Assembly: GCA_947448725.1 (NCBI GenBank)
Contig: CANFOM010000009.1
Coordinates: 1-64,000 of the forward strand
Origin: Bacteroidota bacterium
GTDB taxonomy: Bacteria > Bacteroidota > Bacteroidia > Chitinophagales > Chitinophagaceae
DNA: 64,000 bases
Direction of reading: 5' to 3'
In this document: positions 1-9,996 of the stretch, piece after piece
How the letters are laid out: every line of letters begins with the position of its first letter
Numbering within the stretch: the first letter of the stretch is position 1
The notes under the pieces: model-generated
What the model saw: only the letters and a program-made list of their open reading frames with translations
Databases searched by the model: none
What the model was told of the DNA's origin: nothing
Translations under genes and position numbers: made by a program

Positions 1-365
1 ATCGTTATAAAATTATTACCTGCAGCAGCGTCCATTTCAATTTTTAAAAACTTAGGGGTATTTTTCCAATTAATGATAGTAAAGTTACCTACTGTACTTA
101 TGGCTCCCGTATCTCCAATGACTGCAGTAAATAAACCTTGTGCATTAGTGGTGACTCTTCTTGTTTCAACGTATTCAGTTACACCTGTTGAACTGCCTTG
201 TAAAATACTTAAACGAAGACTAATGGGCTGAGAGGCCAATATTATATTATTACTAGTTCTAGCTACTCCTTGAAAATTTAACCCAGTTTGGGCTTGCGCA
301 TTTATAAATACGATACAAAGTAAAAATATAAATAAAACTTTATTCAATTTGTTCAGCTTTTGCAT
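1..365 (-). CDS. Secreted protein, 3' part outside the window; N-terminal FQGVAR-type domain
   Basis: ATG at 365 on the minus strand; translation MQKLNKLNKVLFIFLLCIVFINAQAQTGLNFQGVARTSNNIILASQPISLRLSILQGSSTG... open to the window edge; signal peptide; resembles the N-terminus of the CDS at 19246. Confidence 0.8.
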   Translation of the reverse strand, partial: MQKLNKLNKVLFIFLLCIVFINAQAQTGLNFQGVARTSNNIILASQPISLRLSILQGSSTGVTEYVETRRVTTNAQGLFTAVIGDTGAISTVGNFTIINWKNTPKFLKIEMDAAAGNNFIT

Positions 366-377
366 TTGTATTAACTA

Positions 378-887
378 TTATATTTTTATGATTTTATAAA
401 TTCCTGTTTTTATATTTCCAGCAATAGGTTTAAAGAATACTTTCACATAAAAAACTCCAGAAGGATACTCTTCCAATGAAATATCTTTTTCATAACTATT
501 AAAAATGGTACCTGCCTCCTGAGTTAAAACAATACTAGATTTAACATCTATTAATTGAATGGATAAATTGCCTACTTCAGCAAACCTTGCTTTAAAATGT
601 AAAACACCAGAAGTGGGATTGGGCCCCATGGTAATTTGGCTGCCAAAAACTGCAGGTCCATATTCATTGACTGAGGTAACTAAGCTGGTATTGGGTTGGA
701 GCACCCCTGTATTTAAGGAAAACCCGGGGGCAATAAAAGGTGTTATGGAAACAGATTCGCTAATACTCCATTCCAAGCCTAGATTAGAACCTCCTCCATT
801 ATTTAAGGTGAGGGGTGTGATGGTTTGAGTAAAGGATGAAGAAAATATAGAAATAATTAATAATATAAGAAGGGGCCTCAAAATCAT
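378..887 (-). CDS. Short secreted protein with T9SS type A-like C-terminal sorting domain
   Basis: 169 aa; signal peptide; C-terminal ...MGPNPTSGVLHF...IQLIDVKSSIV...YPSGVFYVKV...GIYKIIKI matches the T9SS CTD pattern. Confidence 0.75.
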   Translation of the reverse strand: MILRPLLILLIISIFSSSFTQTITPLTLNNGGGSNLGLEWSISESVSITPFIAPGFSLNTGVLQPNTSLVTSVNEYGPAVFGSQITMGPNPTSGVLHFKARFAEVGNLSIQLIDVKSSIVLTQEAGTIFNSYEKDISLEEYPSGVFYVKVFFKPIAGNIKTGIYKIIKI

Positions 888-1022
888 CGGTTTTGCCCTT
901 TTATAAATGGGTATTCAAAATTCTAAAAAAATAATTTTTGTAATCAGAATAGTATGGATTAGTAAGGCAAGATTTCGGAAAAATTGACTTTCTTTCAAAT
1001 TTAACAAAGGTTATTACCTATT

Positions 1023-2177
1023 TTATTTCTGTTGGTTTTGAATAAACTGGGTTGGCGTGCAATTATGTAGTTTTTTAAAAGCACTTAAAAAAGTGGTTTT
1101 ATTTGAAAACCCCGCTTCTTCTGAAATTGAACTTAAGGTAAACTTATCTAAATCCCCATTTTGCATCCTTTCCACTATTAGGTCAATTCTGAATTTATTT
1201 ACGAAATCATTAAAATTGATCTTAAAATGTTGATTGATAATAAAGGAAAGTAGCTTCAAAGGGATATTGACTTCGAGGGAGATTTCGTTTATGGTTAAAT
1301 TTTGTTTCAAATAAGGCTTAGTTTTTGTGAAGTAATCAAGAATTATATTGGCCTCTTCTTCATAATTAATCATTTTAATATTACTAACATTTTCAGATTT
1401 TTTCAAATTATGGATATAGGGTAATCCTACTAGTACATTTGGATTTACAACCAAATAACTTGACAAATAAAATAAGCATAAAGCTACTGGAATAGAGCTA
1501 TAGAATACTAAGTCGTCTAATTTTAAAAAATTATTTAAACCGTACAAAAAAATGAATATAAATACAATAAATGAAATTACTGTTAAAGCAATTGAGGTTG
1601 TAAATACTTTAAGCCAATTCAAAATTAATCGTGTGTGAGATTCCTTTATTAAGTCCTGATTATTCTTCTCAAAAGAGAGAATTAGTTTCCATTGTAATAT
1701 TATATATACCAAGCATTGAATAGGCCTTGAAAATTGAATTTTTTCAGATAATATTCCATCTTGTTGGATTAAATTTAATTCAACATTATTTATTACCAGG
1801 TTGACTAGCTTTGACTTTTCAGAATAATTCATCAAATAAAAAGGTAAATAGTTGATTAAAATTAAAACAAAAGGTAAAAAATGGATAAGATCTATTTTTC
1901 TAAATGTTTTTTCATTATTCAAGACGGACTTAACATACAAATAGGCCAATGGAGGAATTAAAAAATTTATTGGCTGGGCTGTTTTATAGATGTATGGAAT
2001 ATAAATAATCCATCCCGAGGTGACCAATAAATAAGATATGGTGCAATAAGCATAACAAATAAATAGTATAGCTAATAATTTGTTAGAAAAAGAAATAAAC
2101 TCTCTGCTTTTTATTAGTAATAAGTAGGCACTGATGATGCAGCAAAAAAAACTTCCAATAAAAATAAAATCGCCCAT
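1023..2177 (-). CDS. AraC-family transcriptional regulator with multi-TM N-terminal region
   Basis: 384 aa; hydrophobic N-terminal half; C-terminal AraC HTH (LSSISEEAGFSNKTTFLSAFKKLHNCTPTQFIQNQ). Confidence 0.88.
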   Translation of the reverse strand: MGDFIFIGSFFCCIISAYLLLIKSREFISFSNKLLAILFICYAYCTISYLLVTSGWIIYIPYIYKTAQPINFLIPPLAYLYVKSVLNNEKTFRKIDLIHFLPFVLILINYLPFYLMNYSEKSKLVNLVINNVELNLIQQDGILSEKIQFSRPIQCLVYIILQWKLILSFEKNNQDLIKESHTRLILNWLKVFTTSIALTVISFIVFIFIFLYGLNNFLKLDDLVFYSSIPVALCLFYLSSYLVVNPNVLVGLPYIHNLKKSENVSNIKMINYEEEANIILDYFTKTKPYLKQNLTINEISLEVNIPLKLLSFIINQHFKINFNDFVNKFRIDLIVERMQNGDLDKFTLSSISEEAGFSNKTTFLSAFKKLHNCTPTQFIQNQQK

Positions 2178-2212
2178 ATTTAAATCTTAATTTAACATTT
2201 AGTTTTGGGGCT

Positions 2213-2617
2213 TTATTTATTCTCGAAATAAGGAATTTCGTCGTTGGATACCGACTCCTTTTCTTGCCAATAAGCAAGGGAAACAATATGACCATCGGCA
2301 GTTTTTAACTGACGGCCAAAAATAGCATTGGTTGCATTAAAACATAAATCGGTTACGCCAATTGTAAAAGTAGTGGGGGCTGGCGGCGTTGCTGGTGCTG
2401 CGGGTGCAGGAGCTGGGGCTTCACCTTCAACTGTTGCTGCCACAGGTGCAGCAGGGGCTGCTTTAGGAGCAGGGCTGTCCACAACTACCACTTGGTATTT
2501 ATTAAATTCTAACAAAGTTTTTAAAAACTGTACACGCGCTGCACTTGCATTTTTTTCTACAATGGCACATTTGCTTGTACCTAAGTCTTCAAATTCGTGG
2601 TTCTTATTAATTGCCAT
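2213..2617 (-). CDS. Conserved-looking hypothetical protein with Ala/Pro-rich linker, probably co-transcribed with nuo
   Basis: 134 aa; starts 10 bp after the nuoN stop; two structured-looking ends joined by APAPAAPATPPAP-type linker. Confidence 0.75.
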   Translation of the reverse strand: MAINKNHEFEDLGTSKCAIVEKNASAARVQFLKTLLEFNKYQVVVVDSPAPKAAPAAPVAATVEGEAPAPAPAAPATPPAPTTFTIGVTDLCFNATNAIFGRQLKTADGHIVSLAYWQEKESVSNDEIPYFENK

Positions 2618-2627
2618 AATACTTTAT

Positions 2628-4037
2628 TTAAATACCAATACTTAATGAGTAAATATAATCGTACACTAAACTTGCTAAACCCGTAATAATAATACCTGCA
2701 ATACAGATATACATAGCCAGCTGTGTAATTTTAGGAATGCTTAATTTTTGAATAGGTGTTTCATTCTCCTCCATAAAAATGGCTTTTACTACTTTTAAAT
2801 AATAGTAAAAAGAAACCACCATATTTAATGAAGCGAATATGATTAAGCCGTAATTGTCTTTAGCGGCACCTGCCATCATTAAAAATAACTTACCAAAAAA
2901 GCCTGCTGTAGGGGGTACCCCTGCAAGTGAAAATAAAGCAATGGTTAATACCCAAGATAAAAATGGGTTGGTTTTATAAAAGCCTTTAAAGTCTGAAATA
3001 TTTTCTTTACCTGCTAAAGCGCTTACCACCGATACCACACCAAAGGCAGCAAGGTTAGAGAATACATATATTAATACAAAGTAAACTAGTGAAGCAGATC
3101 CTGCTTGTGAGCTTCCTGAAATACCAATTAAAATAAAGCCAACTTGTGCAATAGAAGAGAAGGCTAAGAAGCGTTTAAAGTTATCTTGTCTTAGGGCGAA
3201 TAAATTACCAATTAAAATGGTAGCTATAGACAATACCACTAGTACACTATACCATAAAGTAGCAATAGGGGTAAATACTTTATATAAAATGGAAGTGAAA
3301 GTAAATAGTACTGCGGCTTTTGACACCACTGATAAAAAAGCGGTAACTGCAACTGGAGAACCTTCGTACACATCGGCTGTCCATAAGTGAAAAGGAACAG
3401 CAGATATTTTAAAAGCAAACCCAGACACTAATAAGATGAATCCAAATAGTTGCATTGGGTTATTACTTATATGTGCTGTTAAGATATCAAAGCTAAGTGT
3501 GCCACTAGTTCCATATAAAAAAGAAATACCCATTAATAAAATACCTGAAGAAAAAGCAGAGGACAATATTAATTTCATAGCAGCTTCGGATGATTTTCTT
3601 TTAGCTAAATCGAAATTAGCTGCTGCGGCCAAAGGAATAGTACTCATTTCAAGTCCTAGATAAAACATCAATAAGTTGCCGCTCGAAATCATAAAGAACA
3701 TTCCTAACAAGGAAGTAAATAACAGTAAGTAAAATTCAGCCAACTGCTTATGGTTCTTTAACCATGCGTAAGATTGCATAGAGATAAGAAGCATCGCTAG
3801 GTTTAATATATTTTTTTCTAGTACAATAAAGGCATTGCTTGTAAACATGCCATTAAAAGCACCGCCTTCGCTGCTGCCAAATAAGCCTGCAGCTAAGTTT
3901 ATAAATAATAGAACATTGATGATGTTTAAAATACTTTCGTTACTTCTTTCTTTGCCAATTTTAATAAATAGCAATAAGAATATCAATAAGCTTAGTAAAA
4001 GCTCTTGTCTCAGTAATATAAAAATAGTAGATGACAT
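2628..4037 (-). CDS. nuoN: NADH-quinone oxidoreductase subunit N
   Basis: 469 aa antiporter-like membrane protein; last in the nuo order; FKISAVPFHLWTADVYEGSPVAVTAFLS motif. Confidence 0.95.
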   Translation of the reverse strand: MSSTIFILLRQELLLSLLIFLLLFIKIGKERSNESILNIINVLLFINLAAGLFGSSEGGAFNGMFTSNAFIVLEKNILNLAMLLISMQSYAWLKNHKQLAEFYLLLFTSLLGMFFMISSGNLLMFYLGLEMSTIPLAAAANFDLAKRKSSEAAMKLILSSAFSSGILLMGISFLYGTSGTLSFDILTAHISNNPMQLFGFILLVSGFAFKISAVPFHLWTADVYEGSPVAVTAFLSVVSKAAVLFTFTSILYKVFTPIATLWYSVLVVLSIATILIGNLFALRQDNFKRFLAFSSIAQVGFILIGISGSSQAGSASLVYFVLIYVFSNLAAFGVVSVVSALAGKENISDFKGFYKTNPFLSWVLTIALFSLAGVPPTAGFFGKLFLMMAGAAKDNYGLIIFASLNMVVSFYYYLKVVKAIFMEENETPIQKLSIPKITQLAMYICIAGIIITGLASLVYDYIYSLSIGI

Positions 4038-4046
4038 TGTGCTAAA

Positions 4047-5528
4047 TTATTTAAGGGTAAGGGCTTTGTCAATGTTGATCATTAAAAAATCGGTGGTAGG
4101 CATAATTAATTGGTTAATTAAAAACGGTGCTAATCCGATAATTAAAATACCTACTATTAACAAACCTGCTGCTAATTTTTCATTCCAAGTAGCATCAGGT
4201 AATAAGGCGTGTTCGTTAGAAATAGGGCCCATAATAGTTTTGCCTGTAGCTCTTAATATATATACTGCAGTTACTACAATAGAAGCTGCAGAAATTACAG
4301 TGGCTAGGCGATACACACCATCTGGATTTTGCCAGGAACCCATAAATACAGTCATCTCTGCTACAAATCCACTAAAACCAGGTAAGCCTAATGAACATAA
4401 ACCTGCTATTACAAACACCGTAGAAATAAAAGGCATCGCTTTTAACAAGCCCCCTAATTGTGCCACCATTCTGGTATGTGTTCTGGAATAAATCATGCCA
4501 ATAGCGGCGAAAAATAAGGCTGTCATTAATCCATGAGAAACCATTTGTATCACTGCGCCATTAATAGAAGTTTTATTTAACATGCCAATTCCTAATATAA
4601 CAAAACCGCAATGGCTGATAGAAGAGTAAGCATTGATGTATTTTAAATCGGTTTGCATCATGGTGGCGAAGGCTCCATATATAATTGCAATCGTAGCAAG
4701 TAAAATAATGATCCATGAATAACTATGTGCAGCATCGGGCATTAAAGCAGCCATGCGTAAACAACCGTAACCCCCTAGTTTCATAGAAATGCCAGCTAAA
4801 AACATAGAAGCTGCAGTAGGAGCTGAAGCGTGACCATCGGGTACCCAGGTATGAAAAGGAAATAAAGCTGCAAAAATGCCAAAGCCTAAGAATACAAAAG
4901 GAAAGAAGAATTTTTGTACGCCTAATGAAATGCCCATTCTGCCTATTTCTACCATATCAAAAGTGTGTGTATTGTAATAGATGCCCATTAATCCAACAAA
5001 TACCAAAGCCGATCCTGCCATCAACATTAAAGCCAACTTCATAGCACTGTTTTCTTTTTTACCACTTCCCCAAATACCAATTAATAAGAATTTAGGAATC
5101 ACCGCTACTTCTAAAAAGAAAAACAAAGTAAATAAATCTAAAGAAATAAAGAAACCGTAAGCGCCCATGCTTAATAAAACTAGCAAGAAAAAATATTCTT
5201 TACTTAGTTTTTCCATGGTCCAGGAAACCAAAATACCTGCCACTACAATAAGCGAGGTTAATAATATCATTGCCAGTGAAATACCGTCTATTCCAATATG
5301 GTAATTAATATTTAATGCTTTAAACCAAACAGTATTGGATTCAAATAAATGGGTAGCAGTATTGCCTGCAGCTCTTTGATCCATATACAATTTCAATAAC
5401 CAGCCTGCTGTACCCAATTGGGCCAATGATCCCACTAATCCAATAACTCTTATTTGCGCTAATTGCTTGCTCATTAATATGAGTAAGGCAGTTAGTAAAG
5501 GCAATAAGATTAACAAAGATAAATTCAT
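4047..5528 (-). CDS. nuoM: NADH-quinone oxidoreductase subunit M
   Basis: 493 aa; FPFHTWVPDGHASAPTAASMFLAGISMKLGGYG motif; operon context. Confidence 0.96.
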   Translation of the reverse strand: MNLSLLILLPLLTALLILMSKQLAQIRVIGLVGSLAQLGTAGWLLKLYMDQRAAGNTATHLFESNTVWFKALNINYHIGIDGISLAMILLTSLIVVAGILVSWTMEKLSKEYFFLLVLLSMGAYGFFISLDLFTLFFFLEVAVIPKFLLIGIWGSGKKENSAMKLALMLMAGSALVFVGLMGIYYNTHTFDMVEIGRMGISLGVQKFFFPFVFLGFGIFAALFPFHTWVPDGHASAPTAASMFLAGISMKLGGYGCLRMAALMPDAAHSYSWIIILLATIAIIYGAFATMMQTDLKYINAYSSISHCGFVILGIGMLNKTSINGAVIQMVSHGLMTALFFAAIGMIYSRTHTRMVAQLGGLLKAMPFISTVFVIAGLCSLGLPGFSGFVAEMTVFMGSWQNPDGVYRLATVISAASIVVTAVYILRATGKTIMGPISNEHALLPDATWNEKLAAGLLIVGILIIGLAPFLINQLIMPTTDFLMINIDKALTLK

Positions 5529-5537
5529 ATAAATATT

Positions 5538-7505
5538 TTATTTCCAGATATAAATAAATAATACCGATAAAGCCAATACGCCTCCAAAGAAATACAAGGC
5601 ATAGTTTTGAACTTTGCCCGATTGTAATCCTTTAATTGCAGTTGAAATTTTTGCAGTAGTGTTGGCTAGTAACAACATAAAACCATCTACTATATTTCTG
5701 TCTGCCCAAGCAATTGGTTGACCAATTAATGGGAAGACTATTTTTTTAGTGATAAATAAATACAATTCATCCACGTAAAACTTTTTATAAGCTGCTCTGT
5801 AAAAACCACCAAAGAAGGCTACTGCTTTGTCTGATTTTGCATTATGTGATTTATAGAAACTAGCTGAAAGTAAGATGGCTATAATTGAAAGTGCCACAGG
5901 TGCTATAGAAAATACCATATCGATATGTGTTTCTATAGCAGCACCATCGGAAGTAATAAATTGAGAAAAAGGGATGAAGCCTACGCCCACTGCACAAGCG
6001 GCTAATATCAGTAAAGGCAATTTCATAGTCCAAGTACCTTCGCCATGGTCATGCGTGTCATTGTGTTGGCTATGCGCATCATGATGATGTGCTTTGGCAG
6101 CAGCCTCTTTGCTCCAGAAAATATTAAAGTACAATCGGAACATATAAAAACTAGTTAGCGCAGCTGTAAATAAAGCCACACCATAAATTAATTTATTCTC
6201 ATGGAATGCGGCGGTTAAAATTTCTTCCTTACTAAAAAATCCTGCGAAAGGAGGGATACCTGCAATGGCCAAACAAGCAATTAAAAATGCAGCATGGGTA
6301 ATAGGCATTAATTTTCTTAAGCCACCCATGTCTTTCATTTCATTACTATGCACCATATGTATCACCGAACCCGCACCTAAGAACAATAAACTTTTAAAGA
6401 AAGCGTGGGTAAATAAATGAAACATAGAAGCCATAAAACCTAACCCACTTTCTCCACCATTTTTTGAAATACCTAATGCAAACATCATGTAGCCAATTTG
6501 CGACATAGTAGAATAAGCTAGTACGCGTTTAATATCCGTTTGTGTACAGGCAATCACTGCAGCTAATAAGGCTGAAAAAGCACCTACATAAGTTACAATA
6601 GTTAGTGCGGCTTCGTCCATAGAAAACACTGGGAATAATCTAGCTACTAAATAAACACCCGCTACCACCATCGTTGCTGCGTGTATCAATGCTGATACTG
6701 GAGTAGGACCTTCCATAGCATCAGGTAACCAAATATGCAAAGGGAACATAGCCGATTTTCCTGCACCACCCATAAATATTAATACCAATCCCCAGGTTAG
6801 CATACTTGCTCCTAAGAAACTAGCGGTGGTTATACTTATAAACTCAGGTGATTGAACTGATGTGAATTTTTCTATTAATAATCCAATATCTAAGCTACCT
6901 CCGTAAAAGCCAATGATTAAAATTCCAATCAAGAAACCTAAATCGGCAAAGCGCGTTACAATGAATGCTTTTTTAGAAGCGGCTACTGCAGAAGGTTTGT
7001 TAAAGTAGTAACCAATTAATAAGAAACTAGATACCCCCACTAATTCCCAGAACATATATACTTGGAAAATATTCACAGATAAAATAAGGCCCAACATAGA
7101 GAAAGTAAATAAAGACAGGAACGCATAATAAGTAGCAAAGCGCTCTTCTCCTTTCATATAGCCTAAACTAAATACATGCACCATTAGGGAAACAGAAGTA
7201 ACCACAATGAGCATCATGACAGAAATAGGATCTACAATTACACCCATATCTATGGAGACATTCGGGCTAAATTGTAACCAAGTATATTTTAAAGCGATAA
7301 TTCTTTGATACACCCCGTTTACTTTACCATCTACAAAAAAGTATTGCTTTGCGGCAACAAAAGAAAGTAAGGTAGAAGTTAATAAAGAAGCGGTTCCTAT
7401 AATTCCGGCGGTTTTAGCAAAGTATTTGCGGCCGAATAAACCTAGTACCACAAAAGTGGCAAGCGGTAATAAAGGAATCCAAAGTATATATAAGTAGTTT
7501 GACAT
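5538..7505 (-). CDS. nuoL: NADH-quinone oxidoreductase subunit L
   Basis: 655 aa; GKSAMFPLHIWLPDAMEGPTPVSALIHAATMVVAGVYL motif. Confidence 0.97.
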   Translation of the reverse strand: MSNYLYILWIPLLPLATFVVLGLFGRKYFAKTAGIIGTASLLTSTLLSFVAAKQYFFVDGKVNGVYQRIIALKYTWLQFSPNVSIDMGVIVDPISVMMLIVVTSVSLMVHVFSLGYMKGEERFATYYAFLSLFTFSMLGLILSVNIFQVYMFWELVGVSSFLLIGYYFNKPSAVAASKKAFIVTRFADLGFLIGILIIGFYGGSLDIGLLIEKFTSVQSPEFISITTASFLGASMLTWGLVLIFMGGAGKSAMFPLHIWLPDAMEGPTPVSALIHAATMVVAGVYLVARLFPVFSMDEAALTIVTYVGAFSALLAAVIACTQTDIKRVLAYSTMSQIGYMMFALGISKNGGESGLGFMASMFHLFTHAFFKSLLFLGAGSVIHMVHSNEMKDMGGLRKLMPITHAAFLIACLAIAGIPPFAGFFSKEEILTAAFHENKLIYGVALFTAALTSFYMFRLYFNIFWSKEAAAKAHHHDAHSQHNDTHDHGEGTWTMKLPLLILAACAVGVGFIPFSQFITSDGAAIETHIDMVFSIAPVALSIIAILLSASFYKSHNAKSDKAVAFFGGFYRAAYKKFYVDELYLFITKKIVFPLIGQPIAWADRNIVDGFMLLLANTTAKISTAIKGLQSGKVQNYALYFFGGVLALSVLFIYIWK

Positions 7506-7510
7506 AATAA

Positions 7511-7825
7511 TTAAAATTTCATTTCTGTTGCATCGTCTACATCAATGGATTGATGACTGCGGTATAAATTAATAATAATGGCAATGGCCACTGCTGCTTC
7601 GGCTGCAGCAATAGTGATGATAAATAATGAGAAAAATAAACCGTCTAATTTATCGGGGAATAAATATTTATTAAAAGCAACAAAATTAATATTTACACTA
7701 TTTAACATGAGCTCAATGGACATGAGCATGGTTATAATATTTCTTCTGGTAAACAATCCATACATACCTATAAAAAACAAGGCCGTGCTTACAAAAAGAA
7801 TATGGGTTAAGGGTATTTCGTTCAT
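7511..7825 (-). CDS. nuoK: NADH-quinone oxidoreductase subunit K
   Basis: 104 aa; RRNIITMLMSIELMLNSVNINFVAF motif. Confidence 0.96.
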   Translation of the reverse strand: MNEIPLTHILFVSTALFFIGMYGLFTRRNIITMLMSIELMLNSVNINFVAFNKYLFPDKLDGLFFSLFIITIAAAEAAVAIAIIINLYRSHQSIDVDDATEMKF

Positions 7826-7829
7826 GGTA

Positions 7830-8372
7830 TTAATCCTCCTTGTTGTTTAGGTGAACAATATTCGCAGCTGTTGGCTTCATGGCTATAACGATACAGCCTA
7901 CCATAGCCGCCAATAACAAGATACTCACTACCTCAAAAGGCAGGATAAAACCATGTGAGGTAGTGCTAAGCATTTGGGTGCCTATTTCACTTACATTGGT
8001 ATTGAATGGTTGTGCAGAAATGGTATTGAACCCGTAATGATTGATTAAATTAAATGTAAAAGCAGTTCCGAGTAATGCAGCCAATGCAGAAAATATAATT
8101 TTACTGGTGGCAGGCTTGGCCATTTCCTTTCCTGATTGTTGGGTTAAGAAAATGGAGAAGATAATTAACACCACAATACCGCCCACATATACCACTATTT
8201 GAATGGCTGCAATAAATTCTACTTGCATCCAAAAGTAAAGTGCGGCAATGCCTACTAAAGAAAATAATAACCAAATGGCCGAACGAAATATTTTTAGTGT
8301 GGTTACGGCAAGCAATGCTGCACCTAATATAAGTGAAGCAATGGCGTAAAAGATGATGACTGATGTATTCAT
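7830..8372 (-). CDS. nuoJ: NADH-quinone oxidoreductase subunit J
   Basis: 180 aa; AAIQIVVYVGGIVVLIIFSIFL motif; TAATG overlap with nuoI. Confidence 0.94.
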   Translation of the reverse strand: MNTSVIIFYAIASLILGAALLAVTTLKIFRSAIWLLFSLVGIAALYFWMQVEFIAAIQIVVYVGGIVVLIIFSIFLTQQSGKEMAKPATSKIIFSALAALLGTAFTFNLINHYGFNTISAQPFNTNVSEIGTQMLSTTSHGFILPFEVVSILLLAAMVGCIVIAMKPTAANIVHLNNKED

Positions 8373-8848
8373 TATTCTATTCCCTCCCTTATTTTAGATC
8401 CTGTTTGATTTAATACCTTGGTTAATTTAGTTCTATCAAATACGCTGTGCTCGAAATTAGGCGCCATCTTAATAGCGTCACTAGGACAAGCCACTACACA
8501 TAAGTTGCACATGGTGCATAATTCTAATCGATATACTAAAGCATCAATTGCTTTTTTCTTTTTTCCTTCTGGAGACACTTCAAATTTCGTAACTACTTTA
8601 ATGGTGCCATTAGGGCAAGCCAATTCACAGGCAGTACAACCAGTACAAGCGTGTTCGTTGTTTTCGTCATGCGGCATTACAACTTCTCCCTTGAATCTTT
8701 CCGACATCAATAAAGTTGCACGATTATCGGGATATTGCTCTGTAATAATTTCTTTGGGATGGGCAAAGTAATAGCCTGTTTTACGCATTCCTTTTAATAA
8801 AGAACTTACGCCATTGACCACCTCTGATATATAATCTTTCAAAAACAT
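8372..8848 (-). CDS. nuoI: NADH-quinone oxidoreductase subunit I (2x[4Fe-4S])
   Basis: 158 aa; two CxxCxxCxxxCP motifs (CTGCTACELACP, CTMCNLCVVACP). Confidence 0.96.
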   Translation of the reverse strand: MFLKDYISEVVNGVSSLLKGMRKTGYYFAHPKEIITEQYPDNRATLLMSERFKGEVVMPHDENNEHACTGCTACELACPNGTIKVVTKFEVSPEGKKKKAIDALVYRLELCTMCNLCVVACPSDAIKMAPNFEHSVFDRTKLTKVLNQTGSKIREGIE

Positions 8849-8867
8849 GTTTCTAATTCATTTAATA

Positions 8868-9944
8868 TTAAAAATGCCAACCTAATATAGCAATCACTGC
8901 TACCAATAAAAGGTTAAACAAACTTATCGGTAATAAATATTTCCATTCTAAATTTAATAATTGATCCACACGCAATCTTGGGAAAGTCCATCTAAACCAC
9001 ATGATTAAAAAGATAAGAAAGAAAGTTTTTCCCATAAACCAAACCGAAGAAGGGATATAATCCATGATATGATTAAAAGCTTCCCAGTTGCCAATATGTA
9101 ATGGCATCCATCCGCCAAAAAATAAAGTAGCACCAATAGCACATACAATAAAGATGTTGATGTATTCTGCTAAAAAGAATAACGCAAAACGCATTCCAGA
9201 ATATTCGGTATGGAAACCAGCGGTTAATTCCGACTCTGCTTCGGCCAAGTCAAAAGGGGCACGATTGGTTTCGGCCGTAACTGCAATAATGTACAGTACA
9301 AATGCAATAACAGCTGGAATATGTCCTTTAAAAATCCACCATCCATTTTGTTGTGCATTAACAATTTCAGAAAGTTGTAAACTTCCAGTAAGTACTACAA
9401 TGGTTAATACTGCAAAGCCTGCAGATAATTCATAGCTTACTATTTGAGCACCACTGCGCATTGCACCTAATAAAGAATATTTATTATTACTAGCCCAGCC
9501 CGCCATTAAAATACCAATCACGGATAAGGAAGAAACAGAAGAGATATATAATACTCCAATATTAATATCCCAAATTTGAAAATTCTTAGCAAAAGCTATC
9601 GGCGCCAATAATAACATACCCACCATCATTACTACAAAAGGAGCCAAGTTAAATAAAAACTTATCTGCCATATCAGGCACCAAGCCTTCTTTCATAATTA
9701 ATTTTAAAGTATCGGCTACGGTTTGAAACATTCCACCTGGTCCTACACGATTAGGCCCTAAGCGAATTTGAATATGCGCTGCTACTTTTCTTTCCATGAG
9801 CACCAATACCAAACCTAGGATGGCAAATAAACTAATGGCTAATAAAATAACAATAACACATTCTATGGCCAATGCCAATGTGGGATTGAACTTCATAAAT
9901 AACCAATCTTGAACATTGGTTGTAATTCCTTCTAAACTAAACAT
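8868..9944 (-). CDS. nuoH: NADH-quinone oxidoreductase subunit H
   Basis: 358 aa; RLGPNRVGPGGMFQTVADTLKLIMKE and ETNRAPFDLAEAESELTAGFHTEYSG motifs. Confidence 0.97.
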   Translation of the reverse strand: MFSLEGITTNVQDWLFMKFNPTLALAIECVIVILLAISLFAILGLVLVLMERKVAAHIQIRLGPNRVGPGGMFQTVADTLKLIMKEGLVPDMADKFLFNLAPFVVMMVGMLLLAPIAFAKNFQIWDINIGVLYISSVSSLSVIGILMAGWASNNKYSLLGAMRSGAQIVSYELSAGFAVLTIVVLTGSLQLSEIVNAQQNGWWIFKGHIPAVIAFVLYIIAVTAETNRAPFDLAEAESELTAGFHTEYSGMRFALFFLAEYINIFIVCAIGATLFFGGWMPLHIGNWEAFNHIMDYIPSSVWFMGKTFFLIFLIMWFRWTFPRLRVDQLLNLEWKYLLPISLFNLLLVAVIAILGWHF

Positions 9945-9996
9945 GCTTAATCTATTTATATATAGGTCTAACTAAAATTCATTTATCAACTCCTCC

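Noticed and set aside
881-915. CCC-TTTATAAA-GGG element before the left T9SS gene resembling the hairpin at 17424
   Set aside because: The left stem is imperfect with a 2-nt loop; similarity is probably chance AT-rich sequence.
2328-2645. Ala/Gly-rich plus-strand ORF
   Set aside because: Antisense of the Ala/Pro linker in 2213-2617.
3835-4491. 218-aa plus-strand ORF across nuoN/nuoM, and other plus ORFs inside nuo genes
   Set aside because: Antisense to strongly recognisable nuo genes; composition is a mirror of membrane-protein codons.
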